Made by a program: the position numbers and the translations under genes. From the NCBI GenBank assembly GCA_023213395.1, contig CM041465.1:127851741-127915740 (forward strand): a DNA stretch of 64,000 bases. The letters are read 5' to 3'. Each line of letters begins with the position of its first letter. The stretch's first letter is position 1. This DNA is from Cycas panzhihuaensis. Lineage: Eukaryota > Cycadophyta. The notes beneath the pieces are model-generated. The model was given only the letters and a program-made list of their open reading frames with translations. It did no database searches and was not told the origin of the DNA. Below, in pieces: positions 43,872 through 55,716 of this stretch.

Positions 43872-46800
43872 CGTGATTCTTTATCTCTTGAAGCTTTGAA
43901 GAAGAGTATATTAACTAGATTGGTTTTCAAATTTTTAGCAAGTTGTATATATTATTTTCATTGATTTTGATTATTTTGATTATATTTACGGTTTAACAAA
44001 TATTATTGAGATCTATTTTGATTTGTGCGGATCTACAAAGGTTTTTTTGACAAGTGATATACATCCAAGTTTATTCTTATATTTGAGTTATTTTACATTC
44101 GGATCTGATTTAACATATATTTTGTGATTTACAAGTTTTTTATCTACTTATTTGATATTTTTTTGCAGATTTGCAAAAGAGCATCAGTTGCATATAAAAG
44201 TTATCAAGTTTTTTCAGAGATCTGCAACTTATTACTTCAGATCTGCTAATTTCTATTATAAATCCGTTTATTGTATCAGTTTTCAAAGATTTTATGCTAT
44301 ATTTAGCTCAGATTTACATATTTTCATTATATTTCTAACTATATTTTTCAAGATTGTTACAGATCTATAGGTTTTTGGGCATATTCAGCGACAAATACGT
44401 TTCGATTACTCATAAGGGTTAACCTGCTACAAGTCTGCAAATCAGCTTACCAGATCTATAGTTTTTTAGGCATATTCAGCTACAAATACGTTTTAGTTGC
44501 TCAACCGTCTGGCGAAACATATCTATATGATCGTTGAGATTACGGCGAGCTCACCTATTCACCGGAGAAAGCGGATCAGGATTTCATCCACCGTGAAGGA
44601 AGTTCTCCCGCTCAGAAGTTTGTACTCCATACGGGAACCAGGTTCTTCGTTCTTTTTTATTTTCACCATATAAATAATTAAATTTTTTTGATATATATAT
44701 TTGCTTTGTTCGTTTAATCTTCAATATATATTTTTGTCCGCTTTCCCGTTTAGTTTAAACATCTTTAGTATTTCTATCCGAGATAGTCGCACCCTTTTTT
44801 CGTAGACGCTTCATTGAGATTTTGTTTGTCTTCACCTCTGCTCCTGTACCGCCAAGGCATCCTGCCCTTCATACTGCTCCGCTTATTATATCCTCCGCTC
44901 ACCTTCCGTATTGGCATTCGGTCATTCGTTTTGTCTTTCATTTATTGGCCTCTATGTCAGACAGCCCGCAACTTCTGACCTCCATCTTTGTATCTCTGCT
45001 AGTGAAAAACCCTTTGCCAATCTTTATATTTGTTGTCTTGCCCTCTACCCTTTCTTGTGGTGTGCTTCATTGTATTAATAGCTCTTGTTGTGTTGATAGC
45101 TCTTTCTTGGGATAGCCCTTCGCCTTTTGACATCTGCTCGTTTCAATTGCCCTGCGTGTATATCTCCTTTCAACGCCTCTGCATCTCTTCTCAGATATCT
45201 CCATTCGTGGCACCCGTGTCTCATGCGTTCATCGGGCATCTAGCACCCGTCATCTCCTTTCGTAGCGCCCGCTTCACGCAGCTCGCTTTCGGTTTCAGCG
45301 CGTTCGCTTTTGGTCTCAGGCGTGCCGTGCGCCTCGAGCCGTGCGTTTCGCGCGCGTTCGCCCGTGTGGGCGTGCTCGCTGTCGCCCGTGTGGCCTTCCG
45401 CGGCCCTTCCATCGCCGCCCGTGCGTTCGCGTTCGGATCGGCCGCGCCCGCCGCCTTCCATCGCCGCCGTGCGTTTCAGCTCGCCGCCGAGCCGTGCGCC
45501 CCTCGAGGCGTGCGTTCTGCGCTGTGGCCTTCGGCCCCCGCCGTTTCCGTTTCTGCTCCCCGTCGTCGCCTTTGGCAGCGCCCCGTCGTCGCCTCGGGCT
45601 TTGCACCATCGCACCTACGCCATTTATTATTGCTTGAAGACGTTTGCCTCGGTTTTCGTTGTCACCTTTGCTCCGATTTGTGTTCGTTTATTATTGCTTG
45701 AAGCCGTTTCGCTTTGGATTTATTCATTGCTGAGGCCGTCAGCTTGAAGCCGTTTCGCTTTGGAGTCATTCGTTGCTGAGACCGTCCTCGTTTGTGCGCC
45801 GCCTCCTCCGTTTAGCGTGATTGAATAAGGCGCATTGTGTTGCGTGCGGCTCTCCGTCTTTGCATGTACGCCTTTTGTTCATTTCTGTATATTCAGTTCG
45901 GTCCGGTTTCTCCGTTTCATCGATCGCCCGTTTGCATTCATTAATAACCGTTTGGCGTTTCAGTGTTCATTGGCGTTTGGCCGTTTGGCGTTTCATTAAC
46001 CTACATTGGATCATTATTCTACGATCTGCGTTCATTAATAGCTGTTGTACTCTCTGTGTTTAGCCATACACTGTTATCGGCGCGTAGCGGATTGCCTCGT
46101 CTTTTCTTATTGCGTCGTTACCCCTTTGTAGGTGTATGCCGTCTATTATTTTAATATAGTGCATTTCGCTTAATACGGCAGCCGTCTCATTTTTTGTTTT
46201 AATACAAAGTTTCAAAAAAAAAAAACTTAAATTTATTATATATTTTTTTCAAATCTGGGGTTTAAAGGGTTTAATCCCCTTTCTCTTTCAGCCCCTGGTC
46301 TCCTTTAGCCATCACATGACTGCTACCTACTGCCAAAACAATTTTTAAACGTTTTTTATTTTTATTTTTTTTCAAATTTTATTTTTCCATAGGGTTATTG
46401 GCGTATTTTTGGCCATAACTTCCCCCTGGCTTATTGGTTTCAGACGAAACCTGCGCCATCAGATCAGAAATTTTCCGTAGATCAATTTCGACTGGTCATA
46501 AGACCGATTTGGTGCCCATTTGACCTCGTTTCACTTCTTTTAACATTGGACTTTCGAAATTTCAGCAGTTTTTACATTTTTGACAAAATCGGTTTTAGAA
46601 CTGGCTGCTATTTATTGTTGGTAAACTGTTTTGTATCCGAATTTTTTCTATAGTGATCTACGTCATATACACTCTAATACCCATCTTTTACTTTAATTTT
46701 TTGACTTCATTTTCACTAATATTTTAATGGTTAAAATAAGAAAATTAGTTGTTTTTGCCTGTTTCTTGAACATTCTCCATAAAGATACTTGTCACTTTTT

Positions 46801-47408
46801 TTACTATAACTTTTGCAATTTTTATCAGATTTCATTTTCGTCACCGTTGGGAAGTCGACTCATTCTCTTCACTGTGATATATGTTTTCATATATTTTGAC
46901 ATATTTTGCTTATATTTCAAATCAGCTAAAGTTGACGCATTTTATTGGCCTAAATCTGTTTTTTTTACACCTGTTTAATATATTCTTTCAAAAATTTTCA
47001 ATTGGCAGAATATTAATTACTTCATCAATAATATTTGATCATTTTTTAAACTTTTCTAAGGATTAATTAGTATTTTTATGCAATTTTTGCCTACCCTGCT
47101 CCTGTTAGGCTCCATAAGGAGGTCCTTTTCTTAGCATCATTCAAAACGTGACTTATTGGTATCATTTTTCAAAACCGTCTGTCTTATTGGATTCACATTT
47201 CAGCAATCTACATATTGATAAAATTTTAAGCTATTCTGACCTCTTTCAATATAGTTTTCAATCTGTTAAAGTTGAGTATATATATACATCCTAACAAGCT
47301 TGTCTTCGTTCAAAATTTTAAAGAAAATTCTAGTTTATATCTCATTGTTTATTCAAGATTTCTACTTGATCTTATCATCATTTTCTTATTGATTAAATTA
47401 CTTTCAAA
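43872..47408 (+). other. CopC long leader with a CpG-rich core, no gene supported
   Basis: This is 3.5 kb between primer-binding site and gag. The flanks are AT-rich (43,900-44,750 and 46,150-47,400). The centre, about 45,100-45,800, is strongly GC- and CpG-rich, with runs such as 'cgcgcgttcgcccgtgtggg'. Open frames on both strands there overlap each other and are rich in A/R/P/S, as expected from composition alone. No domain is recognised. Confidence 0.6.
45696..45787 (+). repeat. Two 46-bp tandem copies in the CopC leader
   Basis: 'gcttgaagccgtttcgcttt...gctgag.ccgtc' occurs at 45,696-45,741 and again at 45,742-45,787 with a few changes. A third partial copy starts near 45,636 ('gcttgaagacgtttgcctc'). 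Confidence 0.8.
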
Positions 47409-47723
47409 ATGGCACAATTCCCCATTTTCAATGGCTATAACTATTCACTATGGTATGATACTATGCACACTTATTTTATTGAACGTGATCTTTTAAAGTA
47501 TTTACAACATGAATGTGACCTTAGCATTAAAGAAAACTTTAGAAAAGATAATGAAGTGTTAGGTTTATTATTTTGCACTATGACTGATGATGTATTTTCA
47601 CTAGTTTCTGAATTAACAACATCTAAGTCTGTTTGGGATTTATTGATTTCCATTTATGGGGGAGATATCCCCACTGTATTTGATGAAACTTTTGATGAGC
47701 ATGTGAGACAGGTGACAGAATAG
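47409..47723 (+). pseudogene. CopC gag N-terminus fused to an acidic pol linker
   Basis: ATG 47,409 opens MAQFPIFNGYNYSLWYDTMH, the UBN2/copia gag start (NGxNYxLW). It continues LVSELTTSKSVWDLLISIYGGD. Directly after it comes VFDETFDEHVRQ and EGEHHEDESYD, which resembles the acidic linker between integrase and RT. About 300 gag codons, protease and integrase are therefore missing. The frame ends at TAG 47,721. Confidence 0.75.
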
Positions 47724-48098
47724 GTAGATCATGACGGCAACACCAATGAAGATTCAGATCAAATGCAGGACCACCTTGTTGCACAAGGGTTTGATCCTCC
47801 ATTTGAGGGGGAGCATCATGAAGACGAATCTTATGACATAGCGAAGAATGAACCTGGTGATATGACAACTGTTCGAAGCATAAAGAGTACAAAAGTTCAA
47901 GTCCAAATTATAATTATTCATCTACTTTTGCATCAAGTTTCATCTACCTATAGTCTTCCTACATCATTCTATAATAAAGAGATATATGTGACTATAAGGG
48001 TGAGAAGCATTGACAAAGATCAAGATTGGAATTTCAAAGTTTTTTTCAAGTACCAGTTCCACAAGTTCAAGGAAAAGATACAAGTGTTCGTGCTGACA

Positions 48099-48345
48099 TT
48101 AAGGGGGAGAATGTTGGGTGTAATGTCATCACTCAACTCCTCTTACCTACCGTGATTGTGCACCTCAATTTAGACATGTGATGCTCAACATGTCCAGGTA
48201 AGTTAAGGTAAGTTGAGTTAGTTTCATTTGAGTTAAGTTAGTATTATTTTATCATTAATTTGAATTCAGGGGTTGAGGAGTTTCCCTCCTCCCCCAAACT
48301 ATAAATGTTAAGGGGTGTACAACCCTGGTGTCTTTAGACACCACC
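48099..48345 (+). repeat. Embedded polypurine tract plus LTR-like segment in CopC
   Basis: ATTAAGGGGGAGAA (48,098-48,111) is followed by TGTTGGGTGTAATGTCATCA, the same arrangement as a polypurine tract and LTR start. It later has a TATA-like ACTATAAATG (about 48,299) and 'ggtgtctttagacaccacc'. It resembles the CopC LTR in layout but not in sequence, so it appears to come from another copia family. Confidence 0.6.
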
Positions 48346-48374
48346 TACTTTTAAAGCCGCAGTGTTAGGTGCCT

Positions 48375-48660
48375 GTGTTAGGTGCCTGTGAATCAATCTG
48401 GTTAAGAAGACTCTTACAGGATTTTCAAATTAAACAGCAAGGCCCCACTAACATTTGGTGTGACAATCAGAGCGCTATTCAAATAACCAAAAATTCAGTA
48501 TTCCACGGCAGAACAAAGCACATTGAAACTCAATACCACTTTATTCGGGAACTTGTACAAGCGAGCAGATAGAGTTGACTTATTGTAGCAATCAAGATCA
48601 AACAATGGATATTTTACAAAGGCCTTGGGAAAAATCAAGTTTGAAAAGTTCGAGATGATT
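48375..48660 (+). pseudogene. CopC RNase H tail
   Basis: Contains ACESIWLRRLLQDFQIK, IWCDNQSAIQITKNSVFHGR (catalytic D) and KHIETQYHFIRELVQ, the C-terminal third of copia RNase H. A frameshift at the stop near 48,570 leads to MDIFTKALGKIKFEKF. RT and the first half of RNase H are absent. A 15-base tandem duplication ('gttaggtgcctgt') lies just upstream at 48,365-48,392. Confidence 0.85.
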
Positions 48661-48693
48661 TAGGAGTCATACACATTGGGCTTATGGGGAGAA

Positions 48694-49027
48694 TGTTGGG
48701 AATAATCCCAATGTTTGTGCTCTAGGCGCTTAGGGCCCCTCAAAGCCACCTTTGAGGGCCCCTAGGCACCTTGAACCGCAGATTCGGTAGCCTTGGACCG
48801 ACCACTCACGTGAGGTACGTATTACCGTTATTTATTTTTTATATTTTTCAAACTAACCTTAATTGTTGTGCAGCTAGGGTGATGGCGCCTGACGCCTCCC
48901 CGAATCTCTATTTAAGGGTTGGGAATACCTCCCTGGTGTTTATTAACACCGCCACTCTTTCGGAAATCGCCATTGTACTCAAGATGAAAGTCGCGTGATG
49001 TCCTGCTCTGCTCCTCCGGCTCCATCA
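48694..49027 (+). repeat. CopC 3' LTR, 334 bp
   Basis: Preceded by the polypurine tract TTATGGGGAGAA. It begins TGTTGGGAATAATCCC and ends TCCATCA, then AAAAT. It differs from the 5' LTR mostly by small insertions/deletions. Confidence 0.92.
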
Positions 49028-50735
49028 AAAATGAAGACCATGTAGTTGAAGAAATGAATACCTCATTCCCAACTCAAGGTTCTCATGAAGCCCACAAGTC
49101 GAATAAGGATATATGACTTGACAAGGTAGGAAAAATTTACACTCAAAATGCCTACAGAGCCAAGATGTAAAAATCACTTTCCATTGAGCTAAAACTAGCA
49201 AAACTACATCTTACTCTAAATGAAGAGTGCCTCTCATACTAAGAAGCTATAAAACATATATCTTGGAGGAATGCCATGAATGAAGAGTATCAATCTCTTA
49301 TAAAAAATAATACATAGAAGGTCATTGACCTACCACTTGAAAGAAAGATAGTTCCAAATAAATGGATGTACAAAAAGAAATAAGATCTGATGACACCCTT
49401 AAAAAACACAAGGTAAGGTTGGTAGTAAAGAGATTCATGTAAAGGGAAGGCATCAAATACAATGAAGTCTTTGTACCTATGACTAAGTGGCCTATAATTA
49501 AAACTGTTATGGCCTTGGCAGTTCAATAGGGTTGGAAGATTCACCATCTTGATGTAAAAATCACATTTCTCAATGGTGATCTTGAAGAAGAAATCTATAT
49601 GGCTTAACCTGAAGGATTGGAGATTGTTGGTTAAGAGCATAAGGTGTTTAGACTCAAAAATTCCTTGTATGACCTTAAATAAGACCCTCATACTTGGTTC
49701 ACCAAGTTATCAGAAATAATGAGACAACTTGGATATGAGTTTTGTGACTATTAGGATATTGATGTAACATTATTCATTAAATACCAAAATGATAAAATCA
49801 CTTATCTCTTAATCTTTATGGATGATATATTTATAATAGGAAATAGTGAATAAGTAATCAACCAACTAAAGAAGGACTTAGCAAAAATATTTAAACTGTC
49901 TAACCTTAGATTGATGAAATACTACTTAGGAATTAAAGTCACTTCGAAAGATAACAAAATCTTTCTTTCTGAAGAAAAGTATATCAATAATCTTCTAACA
50001 AAGTTTTAGTTGGAAAATGTTTGACATATAGCCACTCTAATATAACCCAATATCAAATTGACAATTGATGGTAATGATCAAGAAGTAGATGCAACATTTT
50101 ACAGGCAACTTATAGGTAGTCTCATCTATACAACTAATACAAGACCTAATATTACACATTCTACCAGCTTTCTTTCTCATTATATGACAAATCCTAAATA
50201 TAATCACTGGCAAGAAGTAGTGCGAGTGTTGAGATACCTTAAGACAAATAAGAATTATGGTCTACTGTATGAACCTAATTCAGAGTTTAAACTATATACA
50301 TACATAGACTCAAACTTTGTTAGAGATAAAGACATAGGGAGGTCTACGTCTAGGTATGTAATATTTCTTGGAATAGTAATAATATCATAAAGATCCAAAT
50401 GACTGAAGATAATTATTTATTCAACTACTGAAGCTAAATACATTGTTGCTTCTGAGACTAATAAGGAGGTGATATGGCTTAGAAAATTATTAGAAATATT
50501 AAATATCACCTGAACAAGTCCTAACCTTCGTGTAGATAATTAATCAACAATCAACATAGATAAAAATCTTGTATTTTATGATAAGACTAAATATATTAGT
50601 ACTAAAGTCCATAGGATTCAAGGACTAGTTTAAGATAATACAATTCAATTGGAATACTATCGCATAGTAGATCAAGTGGTCAATATCTTCACTAAACCAT
50701 TATAAAGAGTGAAGTTTGAACAGTTCAAAAAGTAA
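49028..50735 (+). pseudogene. CopA-3 reverse transcriptase and RNase H
   Basis: Continues CopA-3 pol after CopC. RT: NEEYQSLIKNNT, IVPNKWMYKKK, HHLDVKITFLNGDLEEEIYM, FRLKNSLYDLK and the catalytic LIFMDDIFI, then KYYLGIKV. RNase H: DATFYRQLIGSLIYTTNTRPNI, a clean 110-codon stretch at 50,058-50,390 with IDSNFVRDKDIGRSTSRYV, then EVIWLRKLLEILNI, DQVVNIFTKPL and the end KFEQFKK at 50,735. These align with CopA-1 and CopA-2. Frequent TAG and TAA stops disable it. Confidence 0.87.
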
Positions 50736-51203
50736 CTCAGTCTTTCGACTTCTATTTCTAACTGATTAGAGGAGATGATAAGATCAACATACTCTGTCCC
50801 ATTCGTGTAAATCCCATATGGGCATAGAAGGATGAGAGTAAGTCTCTACTCTATTCTATTTATAAAAACCCCTTACGGATATAGAAGGATAAGGGTTGTA
50901 CTAGTCTTAGAAAATCGAAACATGTGAAAACTCGAAAGGACATGGGGGATGACTAAACGGTATATGGAGATTTAGTAAATCAAGTTGAACATTTAAGCTA
51001 CTTGGCTATCAAGCTATATCAAGAGCCACCTTAGCTATTTTGATTTATAAAAAGGGCGATCTTAGAAAGTCCATGGGTTTTTATTCTCTATGAAGATTTT
51101 CCCATAAAGGTGTCATTTAGAATTTCAATATAATAATGAGGCTCAAATAAGACCTTATAGAATAGATTTTATCATAATGAACTTCTACCATTAAGGTGGA
51201 GGA

Positions 51204-51478
51204 TTAATAGATGTTAATACATCAAGGTCATTAAATTAATTAGATAAATTATATAAAGGTGATTTTAGGTTAGTAAAGTCACATAGTTAAATATAATTTT
51301 ATTTACATTTAAGTGTAATTTTAGGATCATATTATTAGGCAAGGAATCCCTCCAAAAATTCTAATGCACATTCTCCAATATATAAGATTGAATATGAAGG
51401 GGAGAGTCAATAATTCTCACCTCTTATTTTTTCTCTCAATCTTGTTCTCTCTATTTTACTCTTCTTATGTGCCATTAC
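51204..51478 (+). repeat. CopA-3 3' LTR, truncated and diverged
   Basis: After the polypurine tract TAAGGTGGAGGA comes a sequence aligning with the CopA LTR: 'gttaatacatcaaggtcat', 'aattttaggatcatattattaggcaa' and 'tctcacctcttattttttctctc'. The last ~35 bases of the LTR are not recognisable. Confidence 0.75.
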
Positions 51479-51489
51479 TTTAGTGTAGT

Positions 51490-52295
51490 GGATTATGGTA
51501 CTAGATCTTTTACCCAATAATTATTTTACTAGATGGATTAAAGTAGTCATTACTAAATAATCTCTTTCTAAGATAATTATTAGTTTCCTATAGGAGGTTA
51601 TACTACCAAGATTTAGTATTCCTCCATTTATTATATTAGATAATATAGTGGCTTTTTCTTCTTTTGAGATGATATATTTTTATAATTCAAAGGAGATCTT
51701 ATTGAATATAGCATTAATTATTACCTATATCAAAATAGATTAGCAAAATTAATAAATGAAAACTTAATCAAGATCTTGAAAAGGACATGTAAGCAAAGTA
51801 AAAAAATATTAGCATGTGAAGCTTTACTAAGCCCTATGGGTTGATAGGACTATAATTATGAAAGATTTTAAATATCCTCAATTCCTACTAGTGTATGGTA
51901 TGGAGGCCCTATTACCACCTAATTTACTTATAGGTGCTTACTCATTGGTAAATTATGAAGAGTTAGATCTACTTGATAAGAGAGTGTTGAACATTGTTGG
52001 TTTAAAATAAAAGAGGGTTGAAGTAAATGAAAAAAAATCTTAAACATTAATTAAAGTTTAAGAAATATTTTGATGAGAAATTTACTTCAAATAAAAGGTT
52101 CCACTTAAGAGATAAAGTTCTCATCTAGAATAAATCCAAAGAAAATCCAAGTGCTTGTAAAAAGTATTATTCTTTGTGGATTGGACCATTTGTTATAATA
52201 GAAGAAGTGGATACTAATTCCTCTAGCTTAAAAATACTCAAGGAGAGGAGGTTACTATTCCAGTAAATGATAGGTACTTAAAACCATTTTTCTAA
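51490..52295 (+). pseudogene. Fragment of a Ty3/gypsy integrase
   Basis: Contains NYFTRWIKVVITK, stop, SLSKIIISFL, stop, EVILPRFSIPPFIILDN and AFSSFEMI, matching 'DYFTKWIEA...FL..NI..RFG.P..I.TDN..AF'. Later pieces are NRLAKLINENLIKILKRT, VYGMEALLPPNLLIGAYS and, at the end, VNDRYLKPFF. It is a third gypsy lineage, unlike N1 or Tat at these positions. No LTR or RT is attached. Stops are TAA and TAG. Confidence 0.7.
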
Positions 52296-54267
52296 ATTGA
52301 ATGATACAAATCTTATCCATTTCCTATAAATATTATATATAGTATCTTTTATTATGATAATAGTTGGTATAGTCATATGCCTGAAATAAATAGGAAATGA
52401 AAATTAACCTTAAGTCACTTTTTAGGGATGATTCAAAGTAGGAAGGCCTATGTTATCCCTTCAAGGTTTATTATTAAAGATTATATGTTAGTAGTGATTG
52501 ATTAAGGCATGTAAGTACAAGGTGGTTTTCATAAAGAATATATGAAGTGGTAGAATTAAATATAAATAATAAAAGAGAGACCATTGAAGAACATTACAAG
52601 GAGGAGTCCTTCTAAAGGCCTTAATTTAGTCACCAAAATAAGAGGAAGTCTTACATATTTAGAGATTAGTAAGAGAAAGAAAGAAAGAAAGAACAACTAT
52701 GTATAAAATTCCTTGCAATATGACCTCCCTATACAAGTGCTCTCAAATGGAATAGTTCAAGTTTGAAGCATTTTCAAAGAAATGGAGGCATTTAGAGGAA
52801 GAGGATTTATGATAAGAAGTTATGTGGGAGACTTATTTTATGTGTAAAATATTTATAGGAATAGTATAAAATAAAAACAAAATAAATAATGTACCGCATA
52901 AAATTTAACCACATAAAAGGTGTCCATTTAAAAGATAAATACAAAATAGAAATTTGCGAGAAGAGGCTTTATAAAAGATATGAGTGAAGGACTGTACTTA
53001 GTAATTTGATCACTCATAAAATAAAGGATTATAAAATATGATTCGTGCATTGATATTCATAAGGGGTTTTATCAAAAGATTAGCATTAATTTTTAATTTA
53101 CATCTAGTTCATATATTTAAGTGGTGATATAAGAGCCAATTGATTTTCAACATACATGAGTTGAGAACAAGTGAATCAAATAATGATATAAAGCATGCAA
53201 CATGATAGAGACTAAATTAAATAATTATGTCAACTCTTATATGTATATGGATTAAAGAGGAATGACCAAGGAACTGAGGGTCTAAAGGACTAAATTCAAC
53301 TAGACTAACTATTGACTCTAATATGGGCTAGATAGGACACAAATGATACTAAAGATTTGGACAGGAACTCTAATGCTATGTTTTTAGATGTTGATTATAT
53401 TAAACGATCTTAGGAGCTAAACTATATAAATTTTGTAGAAATATAATGAGTGTAATGATATTATGGTCTTGTTAAATGTAGTGGCATTTATAAGGACTAC
53501 TTTTTCTAATTTAAATTTAGCAATATATCATAGTCATTTCTGTAATCTTATAGTCAAGAATTTATAATAGTTTTTCAATAGCATCAATAGAAGTATAAAA
53601 GTCTTAGGATATTTATATGGAATACTTATGTAATAAATGTTATATAGATGATGGAGAGACCTATTAGACTCTTATAAATGAGTTCTTGGATCTGTATGCC
53701 TAAGTATAAACTTTCCTATCATTATTATAACTTAGTCCAATATTTTAGGGCATTACCTATGGAGGAATATCTATACTTGTAAGGTCTACAACTGTATATG
53801 ATAACTTTTGAGTGCTAATTATTAACCTATGTACCACAGAGAAATAAATAACACCTAGTCTTCTTATGCTAAGTTGGTAAGGAAAGCTATAAGGGCCCTC
53901 CTATATACTCAAAAGTACATAGAGGCTCAATTCTATAGTTGGGTTCTATTTGAGGCTTGGGTATTGATTCAATCCATACCTCACTTATACAATGATGTAT
54001 TCCTAACTATGCTTATAAAAAAATGATAAATCCTCATGATTTTTATATACCCCTAACACAAGCGCGTTACTTAGACTATAAGGGAAGAGAGAGTGGGACT
54101 CAATATTTAGACTATGTAACCCACTTGTAGTTGTCTAAAACAAAGTAGAAAAACTAATTAAAGCTTTAAAATGAAGATGCTTATAAGAAAAGGTCTCAAA
54201 AATCACCAAGGAAAAATAAATTACCTTTTCCATAGCTTTCAAATGTTCCTATTGGATTTATATATAT
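52296..54267. other. AT-rich decayed DNA, no gene seen
   Basis: I find no domain or repeat partner. An (AAGA)n run of about 23 bases is at 52,671-52,693. Confidence 0.4.
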
Positions 54268-54279
54268 GCTCTAATACCA
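54268..54279 (-). other. Isolated primer-binding site of a minus-strand LTR element
   Basis: The minus strand reads TGGTATTAGAGC, one base from the canonical TGGTATCAGAGC, two bases after a CA that ends GGATTTGTATCA. An LTR should therefore start at 54,282 and run right. I could not find its partner. Confidence 0.55.
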
Positions 54280-55359
54280 CTTGATACAAATCCAACTAGT
54301 AATTTTCATACTAATAGAAGCTTATACGGGAAAAAAGAGCACAATAGATCTTTATTAAGACTTTAATAGTTTTGATTACATAAAACATATAAAAGAAGAG
54401 CATTAGGAAGCTTAAAGAACACTAAAAGATAAGATGTATGTAAGTACAATCTTATAAGGCAAGATTATGACATAAGAGATCTCTTTACAATTGTTTAATC
54501 TTAAGTAAACAAGAGCGACCACTTTTCTTAGCATCCTATTGGTGAATTGTACAATCTTTAATCTCATTGGTGGAGATATATAACCTATGCACATGAATTA
54601 ATGATTGACATTAACCTTCTTCACCTTAAGGTGGTTAGATAATTAACATTAACCTTCTCTACCTTAACGATATAGATAAATGCTTATATGCCACTAACTT
54701 TGGAAGTTACTTAACACATGATTAATTTCATCCTAAATGGAAAATATTAGACCATATACATATTTGAAAGTCATTTATTCTTTTGGTTTCTTATTCTCCA
54801 TCTTAATAGATAAATTATAAAATTATTTATTCATGTAATCTTAGATAATCATTTTCCTCAACCTTAAGTCTTAGATTTTTTTGAATAAAATATAGGAGCA
54901 GTCTATAAGAAGGCATTTTTCCTTTAGATTCTTTACCATCTTATTCCATGATTTTTCCTTTTCTCACCCTCTCCTTCAGTACGCAATCCTACTATATTAT
55001 TTCATGGCCCTTTAGCTTGGTACATTCAAGTTTTATTTTCTTTTCCTTTATCATTTCCTTCTATTTAAATAATGTTTGCATGTTGTTTAATCAATCAACT
55101 CTTCAGGCTTTAAGAGGCCTCCATACTCTAAAACATTAGAGTTTACCCCCTTATTCTTTTCTTTTAATGCTCTTAATATCATATTTTCATAGGATGGTGG
55201 CTTTTTGGGTCCCTCTTCTTCATACTCCACTCTAGCTTTAGGCTCCATTTCTACATCACTATCATGTTTTTTTGGGCCTTATCCATTCCTTAAGAAGGTT
55301 TTTTTCTATCTCACTACCACTTCAATAAGCTCTTTGCTCTCTTTTGTAACTCATATATA

Positions 55360-55716
55360 TGTTAAAACATAATGTTTAATATTTGGTTAAGTGTTCCTAT
55401 TAACTCTCATAGGTATTATTTTATTGTAATATTGAATGCGTGCATAGGTGTACACCTATTTATGTAAATGTCCTATTGGTAGACTCTTAAGGATTATTTC
55501 ATCTCATTGGTCAAGTATGAGGTCAATTATATTATAAATATGTATTCATGCCTAATGCAATAATTTAGAAGGTGATCATTTTCCCATATCCTTGTTGTCT
55601 TTTACATTATACATGCTTTATTTTTTATTTATTCTTTTATCATTTTATTTGCCTCATAGTTCATTTATGTTTTTATCATGGTTTTAAAGGTAATATTTGA
55701 ATCCAATGTTTTAACA
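55360..55716 (+). repeat. Element D 5' LTR
   Basis: 357 bp, TG...CA, directly followed by the primer-binding site. It shares long blocks with 57,766-58,141, e.g. 'cacctatttatgtaaatgtc' and 'cctaatgcaataattt'. Confidence 0.78.

Larger units (their letters stand above)
43530..49027 (+). mobile_element. CopC: non-autonomous copia element, 5,498 bp
   Basis: Bounded by the perfect 5-bp duplication AAAAT (43,525-43,529 and 49,028-49,032), LTRs of 328 and 334 bp (TGTTGGGAATAATCCC...TCCATCA), a primer-binding site and a polypurine tract. Inside are a 3.5-kb leader, a gag start, a short acidic linker, an embedded LTR-like segment and an RNase H tail. Integrase and RT are missing, so it depends on another element. 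It is inserted in CopA-3. Confidence 0.92.
40823..51478 (+). mobile_element. CopA-3: Ty1/copia element, plus strand, split by CopC
   Basis: Same family as CopA-1, by matching gag start, integrase, RNase H, 3' untranslated region and 3' LTR. No 5' LTR is visible; the sequence left of gag (40,590-40,822) is not CopA LTR. CopC is inserted at 43,530-49,027 with an AAAAT duplication. Both halves are heavily mutated. Confidence 0.85.

Noticed and set aside
45030-45750. Overlapping long open frames on both strands in the GC-rich block
   Set aside because: GC-rich DNA has few stops. All frames are A/R/P/S-rich, no domain is seen, and they lie in the CopC leader.
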